Both the position numbers and the translations under genes were made by a program. Below the pieces are notes generated by a model. The model was not told the origin of the DNA and did no database searches. It saw only the letters and a program-made list of their open reading frames with translations. 35,921 nucleotides of DNA from Saprospiraceae bacterium (GTDB lineage: Bacteria; Bacteroidota; Bacteroidia; Chitinophagales; Saprospiraceae). The stretch is from positions 1-35,921 of the forward strand of contig JAHDCG010000011.1 of NCBI GenBank assembly GCA_020629965.1, given 5' to 3'. Shown here piece by piece: positions 6,608 through 14,797 of this stretch. Position 1 is the first letter of the stretch. Each line of letters starts with the position of its first letter.

Positions 6608-9280
6608 ATGCGATATTTTTACCTTTTTCTTCTGTTGTTCGGTTGCGGAATTGCGGCACACGCCCAATCGCCGCTCGACCGCACGGTAAATTTTAAGGTA
6701 AAAAACGAACCGCTGCCCGAGGCACTTTACACGCTCTCCGAAAAGGCGGGCATCACCATTTCTTTCAGCAATTCCATTTTGCCCGCCGGCAAATTCATAA
6801 CCGTCAATCTGAAAAAAACGCCGCTGCGGCAAATTCTGAAAATTGTTTTGAAAGACACTAATCTGTCCTTTGTCACCGCCGGCGAAATGCGCATTCTCAT
6901 CGTAGAAATGCCCGCCCCGCCGCCTACCGTGCGCCTGACCCTCAGCGGCTACCTGCTCGATGCCGACAGCGGCGAGCCCCTCATCGGTGCCGCCATTCAA
7001 GACTCGCTCAGCGGCAAAGGTACTTTCTCCAACGCCTACGGATTTTACAGTCTGACCTTGCCCGCCGGTGTGCGCGAACTCAAAGTCAGCTACCTCGGCT
7101 ACCGTGCCAAACGCGCCGTCGTGCGACTTTTTCAAAGACAAAAAATCGACTTTGAACTGGAGCAAAGTATCTACCTCAATGAGGTCGTCATCTACGCCTC
7201 CGAGGTATCCGATCGCGCCGCGCCGATACGCATCGGCACCGAAGAAGTCTTTGTGCGCGACATTGCCGCAGGCCCCGGTATCGGCGGCGAAAGCGACGTA
7301 GTCCGCGCCGTACACAAACTGCCCGGTGTGCAGACGGGTGCGGACGGCTACGGCGGCTTCACGGTGCGCGGCGGCAATGTGGACCAAAATCTGGTACTGC
7401 TCGACGGCGTGCCCGTTTACAATTCGCTGCACGCACTCGGGCTGTATTCCATTTTCAATCCGAATACCATCAGCCGCACGCAGGTGCTCAAAGGCATTTT
7501 TCCGGCGCGCTACGGCGGGCGCATTTCGTCGGTACTCGATGTGCGCACCAAGGAAGGCAATAACCGTAAACTCTCGGGCGGCGCAGAGGTCGGTTTGCTC
7601 TCGGGCAGCGCGATACTGGAAGGGCCTTTGGAAAATGAAAAAAGCTCGTTTTTGATTTCGGGCAGACGGTCTTTTTTGGATTTTTATACGCGACCGATTT
7701 CGCGCAGTTTGCTCGAAACCGACTCGACTTCGGGCGACATCGGTTACTACTTTTACGACCTCAACGGCAAGGTAAATCACCGCTTTAACGACCGCAATAA
7801 AGTCTATTTGAGTTTTTACGCCGGGCGCGACGTATTTACCGATATTTTAAATGAAGAACGCCGCGTCAACTTCTTTGCCCCCGCCGAAGACCTGCCCGAC
7901 TCGACCGTTTTGGTGAGTGTAGAAAGGCGGCGCTCCTGGGGAAATGTCATTGCCTCGGGCAGGTGGAATCATACCTTTTCCGACAAAACATTTGCGAATA
8001 CGACGGTGACTTATACGCGGTTTTTCTTTCAAAATATTCAACCCGGTCGGCAGGTCAATAAGGTCGATGGTCTGCCCGTCGATACGCTCTTTAACGTGCG
8101 CCGATTTAACAGCAACAACCAAGACCTCGCCGCTAAAATCGACTTTGACTACCGACCGAACAGCGAGCATTATTTGCGCTTCGGGGCTTCGGCTACGGCG
8201 CACCGATTTCAGCCGCGCATCATTCAGTTTAACGGCAATATTCCCGTCGATACTTTTAATCAGGTGGTCGAGGGCAGAGTCGATCGGTCGGCATTTTTCA
8301 GTATAGAATATGACGCATACTTTGAAGACGATTGGAAAATCAACGACCGTTGGCAGGTCAATCTCGGCGTACGCTTGTCGGTGATACAGTCGCCCGGCAA
8401 GGTATATTTTCGACCGCAGCCGCGCTTCATTTTCAGCTACCGCGCCGCCAAAGACTTTTATTTGCAGGGCGGTGTCGGTCTGACGACGCAGGCGGTGCAC
8501 CTACTGACGACGACGGGGCAGGGGCGCGCCGAGGATTTATGGGTCAGTGCCACCTCGCGCTATGCACCGATACAGTCGCGGCAGGCTACCTTGGGTCTGG
8601 AGTATAATCCGGGCGATTATTGGACTTTGAGTGTGGAGGGGTACATCAAAGATATGGACAATTTGATTTCTTTTCAAGAGGGATTGATACAAAATATCGA
8701 CGCGGTGAGTTGGCAAAATGCGGTAGTCACCGGCTCGGGTGAGGCGCGCGGTTTGGAGTTTTCGGCGATGCGGACGCAGGGCAGATTTACGGCGGCGGTG
8801 CATTACACTTTGGGCAGTACGACACGCAGATTTCCGGCGCGTAATCAAGGTAACTCTTACCGGCATCAGTTTGACCGGCGGCACAATTTTAACCTCAATT
8901 TCAGTCAGCGCATCGGCAAACACGCCGGTATTCACTTCGGCTTTGTATATCAATCGGGCGCACTGACGAGTGTGCCGCAGGCGTCCTATCTTTTCACGGT
9001 GCCGTCGCTGCTTTTCCCGTTTCAGGGCAATGTTTTGGTCTATTCGGGCTTGAGTAATGTGGAGTTGCCCAACTATCACCGCATCGACCTCGGCGCGGAT
9101 TGGGAATGGAACGATAAGCCGATTAAGCATCTGCTGAAAATCGGCGTTTACAATGTGTACAACCGCCTAAACCCGAGTTATTATAACGTATCGGACGACT
9201 GCGAGGCGCGAGGTTTGTGTTATAAGCAGGTGACTTTGGTGCCGATATTGCCGTATGTGCGGTACGGAATCAGGTTTTGA
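6608..9280 (+). CDS. TonB-dependent outer-membrane receptor with STN and carboxypeptidase-regulatory-like domains
   Basis: The 890-residue receptor imports a ligand across the outer membrane using TonB energy. Order: signal peptide 1-19 ending in AHAQ; STN domain about 25-80 (VNFKVKNEPLPEALYTL, typical of receptors that signal to an anti-sigma factor); CarboxypepD_reg-like domain about 105-185 (GYLLDADSGEPLIGAAI); plug about 205-310 with GGFTVRGGNVDQNLVLLDGVPVYN; then a 22-strand-type barrel ending in an aromatic terminal strand (YVRYGIRF). The open frame extends upstream to a TTG at 6551, but ATG 6608 begins a clean signal peptide and is preferred. There is no SusD partner, FecR or sigma factor next to it. 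Ligand unknown; carbohydrate, siderophore and peptide are all possible. Confidence 0.9.
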   Translation: MRYFYLFLLLFGCGIAAHAQSPLDRTVNFKVKNEPLPEALYTLSEKAGITISFSNSILPAGKFITVNLKKTPLRQILKIVLKDTNLSFVTAGEMRILIVEMPAPPPTVRLTLSGYLLDADSGEPLIGAAIQDSLSGKGTFSNAYGFYSLTLPAGVRELKVSYLGYRAKRAVVRLFQRQKIDFELEQSIYLNEVVIYASEVSDRAAPIRIGTEEVFVRDIAAGPGIGGESDVVRAVHKLPGVQTGADGYGGFTVRGGNVDQNLVLLDGVPVYNSLHALGLYSIFNPNTISRTQVLKGIFPARYGGRISSVLDVRTKEGNNRKLSGGAEVGLLSGSAILEGPLENEKSSFLISGRRSFLDFYTRPISRSLLETDSTSGDIGYYFYDLNGKVNHRFNDRNKVYLSFYAGRDVFTDILNEERRVNFFAPAEDLPDSTVLVSVERRRSWGNVIASGRWNHTFSDKTFANTTVTYTRFFFQNIQPGRQVNKVDGLPVDTLFNVRRFNSNNQDLAAKIDFDYRPNSEHYLRFGASATAHRFQPRIIQFNGNIPVDTFNQVVEGRVDRSAFFSIEYDAYFEDDWKINDRWQVNLGVRLSVIQSPGKVYFRPQPRFIFSYRAAKDFYLQGGVGLTTQAVHLLTTTGQGRAEDLWVSATSRYAPIQSRQATLGLEYNPGDYWTLSVEGYIKDMDNLISFQEGLIQNIDAVSWQNAVVTGSGEARGLEFSAMRTQGRFTAAVHYTLGSTTRRFPARNQGNSYRHQFDRRHNFNLNFSQRIGKHAGIHFGFVYQSGALTSVPQASYLFTVPSLLFPFQGNVLVYSGLSNVELPNYHRIDLGADWEWNDKPIKHLLKIGVYNVYNRLNPSYYNVSDDCEARGLCYKQVTLVPILPYVRYGIRF

Positions 9281-9379
9281 GAATTTACTCAGGTGCGGGG
9301 TACTTTTCTCAAAAACAGCGCAGGATGTTAGTATATTTCTCCGCATTTTGTTTAAACAAGTACCTCGTACCTTCCGACA

Positions 9380-9417
9380 AAAAAGCCCGAAACGTATTAC
9401 TGCGTTTCGGGCTTTTT
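9380..9417. terminator. Bidirectional perfect hairpin terminator
   Basis: The 15-base arms 9380-9394 and 9403-9417 are perfectly complementary around an 8-base loop, with A5 and T5 ends. It sits between the TonB receptor stop and the stop of the minus-strand gene, which is only 2 bases past the hairpin, so it can serve both. Confidence 0.9.
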
Positions 9418-9419
9418 AA

Positions 9420-10235
9420 TCATCGCAAATATCGGTCTGCGTCCAATCTATTTTTCGAATTTTTCACCAACCACAGCAAACCGAAAGGCGAGTCGCGCGG
9501 TGCCAAAGGTAATTTGGAAAAATTAATTTCCTTTTTATGCAACCGCATAACTTCCCGCACATTAATCATCACGGCATCTTGGTAAAGATTTCTGCCGTTG
9601 TACCCTTTCGGAAAATTATCCGCCAAATCCGCAATGTTTTTGTCGATTTGCAATAAAGCCGCTTTAGCCGTCAAAAAGTTATGCACCGTAGTTTTTTCGC
9701 GCAGCATTCTTGTGATGCGATTTTTCTCTTTTGGTGTAAAGTTCGGATTGCGTAACGTGTAAGACTCGCAAAAAACACCGACAAGATGCGCATGCAAATC
9801 GGCGGAGACTACCTCCGAGGTCGGCTCGTTTTCTACTTCTTCATCAAAATGTTTAGCGACCTTAGCAAGGTCGAGGGCGGTTTTTGCCGCCTGCATTCCG
9901 TCGTATTGATAGTCATTGAGTCGGGGCGAAGGCGGACGTTTTGCGCTGACGGTTGCCGTTGCGGTCTCCGTTATTGCCTCCGCGCCGCTGCTCGGAATTG
10001 CGGCGGCGGGCGGGTCGAAAGTCAAAGGCTTGGCATAAGTAGGCGAGATTTTCGCACCGGGTTTCGGATAGTAAACGCGGCTGCCCGTGCGACCGATGTC
10101 GTCGAATTTGGATGCGGCACTACCGCAGCGCATCACGTCGTCGCCCATGCGCGCGCAGGTCAGGAAAATCATACCGATACCGGCGAAAAGTTGCAGGATG
10201 CCGCCGGCGCAGCCTCCGGAGTTGTCGTTTGCCAT
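9420..10235 (-). CDS. Hypothetical membrane-associated protein
   Basis: Not recognised. With ATG 10235 as start the protein has 271 residues and begins MANDNSGGCAGG, then one hydrophobic segment at about 13-27 (LQLFAGIGMIFLTCA). A Pro/Thr/Ala-rich linker spans about 75-100, and the C-terminal half is alpha-helical and basic (KEKNRITRMLREKTTVHNF). The Gly/Cys-rich start followed by a hydrophobic helix suggests membrane anchoring. An upstream in-frame TTG at 10265 would add ten residues without domain support. A frameshifted small membrane gene lies 86 bases upstream on the same strand and may once have been co-transcribed. The stop codon abuts the terminator at 9380-9417. Confidence 0.65.
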   Translation of the reverse strand: MANDNSGGCAGGILQLFAGIGMIFLTCARMGDDVMRCGSAASKFDDIGRTGSRVYYPKPGAKISPTYAKPLTFDPPAAAIPSSGAEAITETATATVSAKRPPSPRLNDYQYDGMQAAKTALDLAKVAKHFDEEVENEPTSEVVSADLHAHLVGVFCESYTLRNPNFTPKEKNRITRMLREKTTVHNFLTAKAALLQIDKNIADLADNFPKGYNGRNLYQDAVMINVREVMRLHKKEINFSKLPLAPRDSPFGLLWLVKNSKNRLDADRYLR

Positions 10236-10321
10236 CTGTTGAGAAATTTTAGTCAAAAAAAGCAAATTTCATCGGCAAAACGGAGCAGGCTGAAAAATAA
10301 TTCCGCGAGGCAGCGTAAAAA

Positions 10322-10572
10322 TCATGAATTCGTCCAATCACCGTCACGCAGCCAACCTTTGAAAATGCGCTGCAAAAAAGGGATAGCAAAAAACACGGCG
10401 TAGGGAATTTCGATAACGAAGGTGAGCAATACCTTTTCCCGAATGTCCCGATTTTTCCAAATCGGTTTCATAATGTAATTGAGGGCGAGCACGGCGGGGA
10501 AACCGGCGAGCCATACGATAACGGCAAATTTCCGGTTGGGGTGTTTTGGTTTTTATTTCCGGATTTCGGCAT
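10322..10572 (-). pseudogene. Small two-helix membrane protein gene interrupted by a one-base frameshift
   Basis: On the minus strand a frame runs open from 10552 to a TGA at 10322-10324. It encodes 76 residues with two hydrophobic helices (FAVIVWLAGFPAVLALNYI and LLTFVIEIPYAVFFAIPFL) and basic flanks (KPIWKNRDIREK). This frame has no proper start: a TAA lies at 10553-10555. An ATG with a basic start (MPKSGNK) sits at 10570-10572 in the neighbouring frame. Adding one base to the five-A run of the minus strand (about 10550-10554) joins the two into a continuous 83-residue protein, MPKSGNKKPKHPNRK followed by the helices. I infer a real small membrane gene disabled by a one-base loss, or a sequencing error in the homopolymer. 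Family unknown. Confidence 0.65.
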
Positions 10573-10701
10573 GGTGAGTGATTTTTTGTGTTGGTACAAC
10601 CGGGGAGGAGGGAGGAAGTTTTGGATTTTTTAAGTTATTTTTTCAAAGTGAAATTAACAACCTTCTGAAAGTTTACACTGTTTTTGTTCAGAGAAAAAGC
10701 G

Positions 10702-10709
10702 TACTTTTG
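10702..10709 (+). promoter_or_regulatory. Candidate -7 promoter element for 10733 gene
   Basis: TACTTTTG matches TAnnTTTG, 23 bases before the ATG at 10733. A TTG at 10684-10686 is 15 bases upstream, shorter than the usual 17-23 spacing, so the -33 part is doubtful. The short leader fits Bacteroidota transcripts. Confidence 0.5.
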
Positions 10710-10732
10710 TTATCAAATTAAACCGTAAAATT

Positions 10733-11218
10733 ATGTTCACACCAATGTCTTCCGCAGATTTTGTCAAAGTGCCGATACATATCGTCAGGTCGATTAATGA
10801 GAACGAATACGGTATGCAAAGAGGCGAAATTATACCACAGGAGCATTTAAAAGAAATTAAAACTGCCTGTGATTTATTGGATATTATTTTGCCGCATTTG
10901 AAAAACATGAGTCGGGAGGATGCGCTCGAACTCGGTAATTTTATCAAACCCGTATTGCCTGAATACACAAAAAATTTACCGTATTTACAAAAATATCTTG
11001 CCGAAGCATCCTCTAAACACGACCTTCTTTTGCAAAAATTGACGAATAAACTTTCCGCTGTCATCGCCGAAATTATTTTCGTCGGCAGCGGAAAAACCAT
11101 TGATGAAAACGATACGGATTACAGTAATTTTCTCGCTGAAATGATTGAAAGTGCTTGCCGTAATGAGGAAAGAGTCAGCGGAAAGGAAAAATTATTTCAA
11201 CTGTTTGAATACAGATAA
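10733..11218 (+). CDS. Hypothetical all-helical protein
   Basis: Not recognised. The 161-residue protein has no signal peptide or membrane segment and is predicted helical throughout, with charged amphipathic stretches (EHLKEIKTACDLLDIILPHLKN and TKNLPYLQKYLAEASSKHDLLLQKL). It lies at the left end of an AT-rich stretch (about 10640-12360) with base and codon use unlike the neighbouring GC-richer genes. It is convergent with the minus-strand pair at 11222-12327, with only three bases between the stop codons. Whether it belongs functionally with that pair is open. Confidence 0.65.
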   Translation: MFTPMSSADFVKVPIHIVRSINENEYGMQRGEIIPQEHLKEIKTACDLLDIILPHLKNMSREDALELGNFIKPVLPEYTKNLPYLQKYLAEASSKHDLLLQKLTNKLSAVIAEIIFVGSGKTIDENDTDYSNFLAEMIESACRNEERVSGKEKLFQLFEYR

Positions 11219-11221
11219 AAC

Positions 11222-11785
11222 TCAAATCGCTCGCCTCATTTCCTGCATCAAAAGCAAACCGTTATCGGAGATGCTCGCTTTTACATCTACTTTTTCTAAA
11301 AAATATTCTCTGACAAGTGACTTTATCTGCTTTGTCGGTGCAATCAACGTGTGCAAAAAAGGCGGATTACTGTCTTGTATTTTAATTTCGTTTTCATTGG
11401 CATTTGCATAAGTAAACAGACCGATAAATTGAATTGAACCTGTCTTCCGTTTCTCAATTTTCTTTGCTCTGACCGATGCCGCCAATTCATTCAATTGCTT
11501 TTTGATAAAATCCGGAGGGGAGCCGGCTAAACCTAAAGCTATCAATTTTTCGGCCTCTTCGTATTGCTCACTTAATATCGCTAAAGACGCCGCACTTCTA
11601 ATCAAAATATGACGAGGTGTTGTATCTTCTGCGTTCAAAGGCGCATATAAAGCTGCTTCTTTCTCCAACTGAAAAGCTCGAAAATAGAGTTCCTTTACGG
11701 ACGCCGGATTGCCTTTATGACGGGCGATGACGGCTTCGTCGGCGAATTCTATGGCTTTGTTGTGGAGGATGTTGATGATACTCAT
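11222..11785 (-). CDS. Conserved hypothetical TPR-like helical protein, downstream gene of an overlapping pair
   Basis: No named function is known to me. The 187-residue protein starts with a TPR-like helical hairpin (IEFADEAVIARHKGN and VKELYFRAFQLEKEAALYA), then a second repeat (LIRSAASLAILSEQYEEAEKLIALGLAG). The C-terminal third changes to a beta-strand-rich domain (GSIQFIGLFTYANANENEIKIQD). I recall similar proteins from cyanobacteria and other Bacteroidota, also without assigned function; this is memory, not a search. Its ATG overlaps the TGA of the upstream 181-residue gene by four bases (11782-11785), indicating translational coupling and joint function. Low GC marks it as different from the surrounding genome. 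Confidence 0.7.
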   Translation of the reverse strand: MSIINILHNKAIEFADEAVIARHKGNPASVKELYFRAFQLEKEAALYAPLNAEDTTPRHILIRSAASLAILSEQYEEAEKLIALGLAGSPPDFIKKQLNELAASVRAKKIEKRKTGSIQFIGLFTYANANENEIKIQDSNPPFLHTLIAPTKQIKSLVREYFLEKVDVKASISDNGLLLMQEMRRAI

Positions 11786-12327
11786 TGCTTTACAATTTTA
11801 ACTTTTGGCTCACGAAATTCAACAACGATAATGTGAACAGGGAGTCCTGTATCTCTTGTTTTGCTCACCTGTTTTATTTTTTGATTAACTCTGACGTTTA
11901 TAGTGTTTCCCTTGCTCGCTTTCAAAATTCCTGAGATTTCTAAACGCCCTTCTCTGTTTTTTGTAGGAATAATATCTCCGTTGTATTTACCTTTTCCTAA
12001 CCAATAATCTATTCCCGTACCTTGATAAGTTCGTATGAAATAGGTGTAATCCGTGTATTTCAATATCCTTAAAATCGCCAATGCTGTGGCGCCGTATTCG
12101 GTTGCTTCTTTTGCATCGTTCCAACTTGCAAGTAACTCATCAGTCACAATATCTTGCCATTCGACAATTACGGAATTATTTACTTCCCCTTCGGAAATTA
12201 ATGTAACCCCCGACTTATATCCATTAAGATGCAAACAGATTGCTGCGGCTTCTGCTAAGAACGCACCTATCTTTTTAGAAATTACGGGGATACCTGTTTT
12301 TAGTAGGTCTAAGTCTAATTTTTCCAT
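11782..12327 (-). CDS. Conserved hypothetical protein, possible restriction-endonuclease-like fold, upstream gene of an overlapping pair
   Basis: The 181-residue protein belongs to a family I recall as conserved but uncharacterised. Conserved-looking pieces are an Ala-rich helix FLAEAAAICLHLNGYKSG (about 23-40), WQDIVTDELLASWNDAKEATEYGA (57-80), GTGIDYWLGKG (103-113) and REGRLEISGILKA (125-137). Acidic residues Glu77, Asp107 and Glu130 fall in the order E, D, E-x-S, which resembles a PD-(D/E)XK core in which the lysine is replaced or supplied elsewhere (Lys150 is a candidate). That resemblance is speculative. The gene is translated with the 187-residue partner through an ATGA overlap. A TATTTTTG core at 12336-12343 on the minus strand is 9 bases upstream of the ATG and could give a nearly leaderless transcript. 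Confidence 0.7.
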   Translation of the reverse strand: MEKLDLDLLKTGIPVISKKIGAFLAEAAAICLHLNGYKSGVTLISEGEVNNSVIVEWQDIVTDELLASWNDAKEATEYGATALAILRILKYTDYTYFIRTYQGTGIDYWLGKGKYNGDIIPTKNREGRLEISGILKASKGNTINVRVNQKIKQVSKTRDTGLPVHIIVVEFREPKVKIVKQ

Positions 12328-12384
12328 AGCTCTTACAAAAATACAAATATCCTACGGAATTGAATTATTTAAATGCCTTTACCC

Positions 12385-14409
12385 TCACACCACCTCCTTC
12401 AACTTCCCCTTCAGCGCAAACAACTCATCCCGATACTGCGCCGCAGAAATAAAATCCAAATCTTTTGCCGCTTTCTTCATCTTTTTCTCCGTCTCTTTGA
12501 TGGTCTTTTCGAGTTGGTCGCGGGTCATGTATTCCACAATCGGGTCGGCGGCGAGGCTCGGGGCTTCGGGTTCGATGTAGTACTTCGGTTGGTCGCCCCG
12601 AATGTCGAGAATGGTGTTTTTCGACATGATTTCGTCTTTTGACTTGCGGACGGTGCGCGGCGTGATGTTGTGTTTGACGTTGTATTCCATCTGAATGGCG
12701 CGGCGGCGATTTGTTTCGTCGATGGTCTTTTGCATGCTGTCCGTTACCTTGTCGGCGTAGAAAATGACTAAGCCGTTGACGTTACGGGCGGCGCGACCTG
12801 CGGTTTGGGTGAGTGAGCGGTCGTTGCGCAGGAAGCCCTCTTTGTCGGCATCCAAAATGGCGACGAGGCTGACCTCCGGCAAGTCCAATCCCTCCCGCAG
12901 CAGGTTGACCCCGACGAGGACATCGAACTCGCCGAGGCGTAGATCACGCAGGATTTCGACGCGCTCCATAGTATCGACTTCGGAGTGAATGTAGCGGACT
13001 TTGATGTCGAGTTTGGTAAGGTATTTCGTGAGTTCCTCCGCCATGCGTTTGGTCAGCGTAGTCACGAGTACGCGCTCGTCGCGTTTGATGCGCTCGGTGA
13101 TTTCGTCGAGCAAGTCATCGATTTGGTTGATGCTCGGGCGCACCTCTATCGGCGGGTCGAGCAGACCCGTCGGGCGGATAATTTGCTCCGTGATGACCCC
13201 GCCGGTTTGCTCCAGTTCGTAGTCACCCGGCGTCGCACTGACATAGACGACCTGATTGATAAGACCTTCAAATTCATTAAAACTCAAGGGTCGGTTATCC
13301 ATTGCCGAAGGCAGACGGAAGCCGTAGTTGACCAGGTTCAGCTTACGCGCACGGTCACCGCCCCACATGCCGCGCACCTGCGGCACCGTGACGTGACTCT
13401 CGTCGATAAACATCAAATAATCATCGGGAAAATAATCCAAAAGACAGAAGGGACGCGTGCCCGGTTTGCGACCGTCGAAGTAGCGCGAGTAGTTTTCCAC
13501 GCCGTTGCAATAGCCCAATTCCTTCATCATTTCGATGTCGAAAGCCGTGCGTTCTTTCACCCGCTGTGCTTCCAAAAGTCTGCCTTCCTGCTCGAAATAT
13601 TTGACGTGGTCGTACAATTCATCTTCAATGGCGCGCAAAATTTCGTGCATCCGTTCGCGCGGCGCGACGTACAGGTTGGCGGGAAAAATGGCGGCGATTT
13701 CTAAGTTTTCAATCCGTGCGCCCGACTCCGTTTCAATGCGTTCGATGCTTTCGATTTCGTCGCCGAAGAAAGTGACTCGCATTCCGTAATCGACGTAAGG
13801 CAAGTTGATATCCACCGTATCGCCGCGCACCCGGAAGGTCGCTCTGCGGAAATCGGTCTCGGTGCGCGAGTACAAAATTTCGACCAAACGGTACAAAAAA
13901 TCATTGCGCGAAATGACCTCGCCCTGCTTCAACCGAATGATACCGCCCTTAAAATCTTCGGGATTTCCCATACCGTAAATGCAGGAAACCGACGCGACAA
14001 TTATCACATCGCGCCGCCCCGACAGCAGCGAAGAAGTCGCCCGCAGCCGCAGTTTATCTACTTCTTCGTTAATCTGCAAGTCCTTTTCGATGTAAGTATC
14101 GCTGACCGAAATGTAAGCCTCCGGCTGATAATAATCGTAATATGACACAAAAAACTCCACCGCATTATCGGGAAAAAAGTCCTGAAACTCCCCGTACAGT
14201 TGCGCCGTCAAAGTCTTATTGTGCGTCAGTATCAGCGTCGGGCGGTTGAGCTTCGCAATGACATTTGCCATGGTAAAAGTCTTACCCGAGCCGGTCACCC
14301 CGAGCAGCACCTGCGCGGGTTCGTTGGCTTTGATACCTTCGGTAATTTCGTTGATAGCCTGCGGTTGGTCACCGGTCGGAGTAAAAGGAGAGTCGAGTTT
14401 GAATGCCAT
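12385..14409 (-). CDS. uvrB: Excinuclease ABC subunit B
   Basis: UvrB is the damage-verifying helicase of nucleotide excision repair. UvrA loads it at a lesion and it recruits UvrC. The 674-residue protein is full length. Visible: Walker A GVTGSGKT at 37-44, the beta-hairpin region rich in Tyr (YYDYYQPEAYI, about 90-100) that threads between the DNA strands, Walker B FIDESH with Asp336-Glu337, helicase motifs in the C-terminal RecA domain (VNLLREGLDLPEVSLVAILDADKEGFLR and QTAGRAARN), and a C-terminal UVR motif (about 630-674) that contacts UvrC. The ATG at 14409 gives the usual N-terminus MAFKLDSPF. It is not in an operon with uvrA. A TATCTTTG promoter core is about 220 bases upstream. Confidence 0.97.
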   Translation of the reverse strand: MAFKLDSPFTPTGDQPQAINEITEGIKANEPAQVLLGVTGSGKTFTMANVIAKLNRPTLILTHNKTLTAQLYGEFQDFFPDNAVEFFVSYYDYYQPEAYISVSDTYIEKDLQINEEVDKLRLRATSSLLSGRRDVIIVASVSCIYGMGNPEDFKGGIIRLKQGEVISRNDFLYRLVEILYSRTETDFRRATFRVRGDTVDINLPYVDYGMRVTFFGDEIESIERIETESGARIENLEIAAIFPANLYVAPRERMHEILRAIEDELYDHVKYFEQEGRLLEAQRVKERTAFDIEMMKELGYCNGVENYSRYFDGRKPGTRPFCLLDYFPDDYLMFIDESHVTVPQVRGMWGGDRARKLNLVNYGFRLPSAMDNRPLSFNEFEGLINQVVYVSATPGDYELEQTGGVITEQIIRPTGLLDPPIEVRPSINQIDDLLDEITERIKRDERVLVTTLTKRMAEELTKYLTKLDIKVRYIHSEVDTMERVEILRDLRLGEFDVLVGVNLLREGLDLPEVSLVAILDADKEGFLRNDRSLTQTAGRAARNVNGLVIFYADKVTDSMQKTIDETNRRRAIQMEYNVKHNITPRTVRKSKDEIMSKNTILDIRGDQPKYYIEPEAPSLAADPIVEYMTRDQLEKTIKETEKKMKKAAKDLDFISAAQYRDELFALKGKLKEVV

Positions 14410-14475
14410 GTAAGGTGGTTTCTGAATCTTGTGGTTGAAAAATGATATGCGGGTTCTGTCTTAATTATGTGGAAT

Positions 14476-14503
14476 GTTGATAGTTGGTAGTTGATGGTTG
14501 ATA
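14476..14503. repeat. Degenerate GTTGATR heptamer array
   Basis: Four 7-base units (GTTGATA, GTTGGTA, GTTGATG, GTTGATA) lie 70 bases upstream of uvrB. Sequence and period match the GGTTGAY array at 2786-2841 that precedes the M14 gene, so the two probably belong to one repeat family. Confidence 0.7.
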
Positions 14504-14628
14504 GGAAAATCTTCATGACTACGCAGCACGTTCTTAGCTGCCTAAGCATTCATCACATAAAAATTTGCAGAGCCGCCGACTGTCATTTAAAAGGTTTACC
14601 GGTCATGTATGTTGCAGGAAAATACTAA

Positions 14629-14636
14629 CAAAGATA
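14629..14636 (-). promoter_or_regulatory. Candidate -7 promoter element for uvrB
   Basis: The minus strand reads TATCTTTG, matching TAnnTTTG. It lies about 220 bases before the uvrB ATG and lacks a TTG at the -33 position, so it is a weak candidate. Confidence 0.25.
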
Positions 14637-14797
14637 GGGTAAATATTGTTGATTTTTGGAACGGGAAATGCGGGGCGCGGGCGATATGAGAAAAAACCTT
14701 TATTTTTACGAAACAAACACACAAATTTCAGAGATTACCGCCCACAACTCAAACAATTCAAACCAAACTAACCTTCTTCACACAAAAAACAAAAACA

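Larger units (their letters stand above)
14410..14797. other. Divergent intergenic region between uvrB and LysM-CAP gene
   Basis: 388 bases without a supported gene. It carries a degenerate heptamer array at 14476-14503 and a minus-strand TATCTTTG core at 14629-14636 that could serve uvrB. The 100 bases before the LysM-CAP ATG are A/C-rich (repeated AAAC/ACAA words) with no clear TAnnTTTG core. Short open frames here lack protein-like composition. Confidence 0.5.

Noticed and set aside
6587-7780. Minus-strand open frame of 397 codons opposite the TonB receptor
   Set aside because: Antisense of STN, regulatory and plug domains; composition is that of a reverse-complement shadow in GC-rich coding DNA.
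12985-13704. Plus-strand open frame of 239 codons opposite uvrB
   Set aside because: Antisense to conserved uvrB helicase sequence; no domain of its own.
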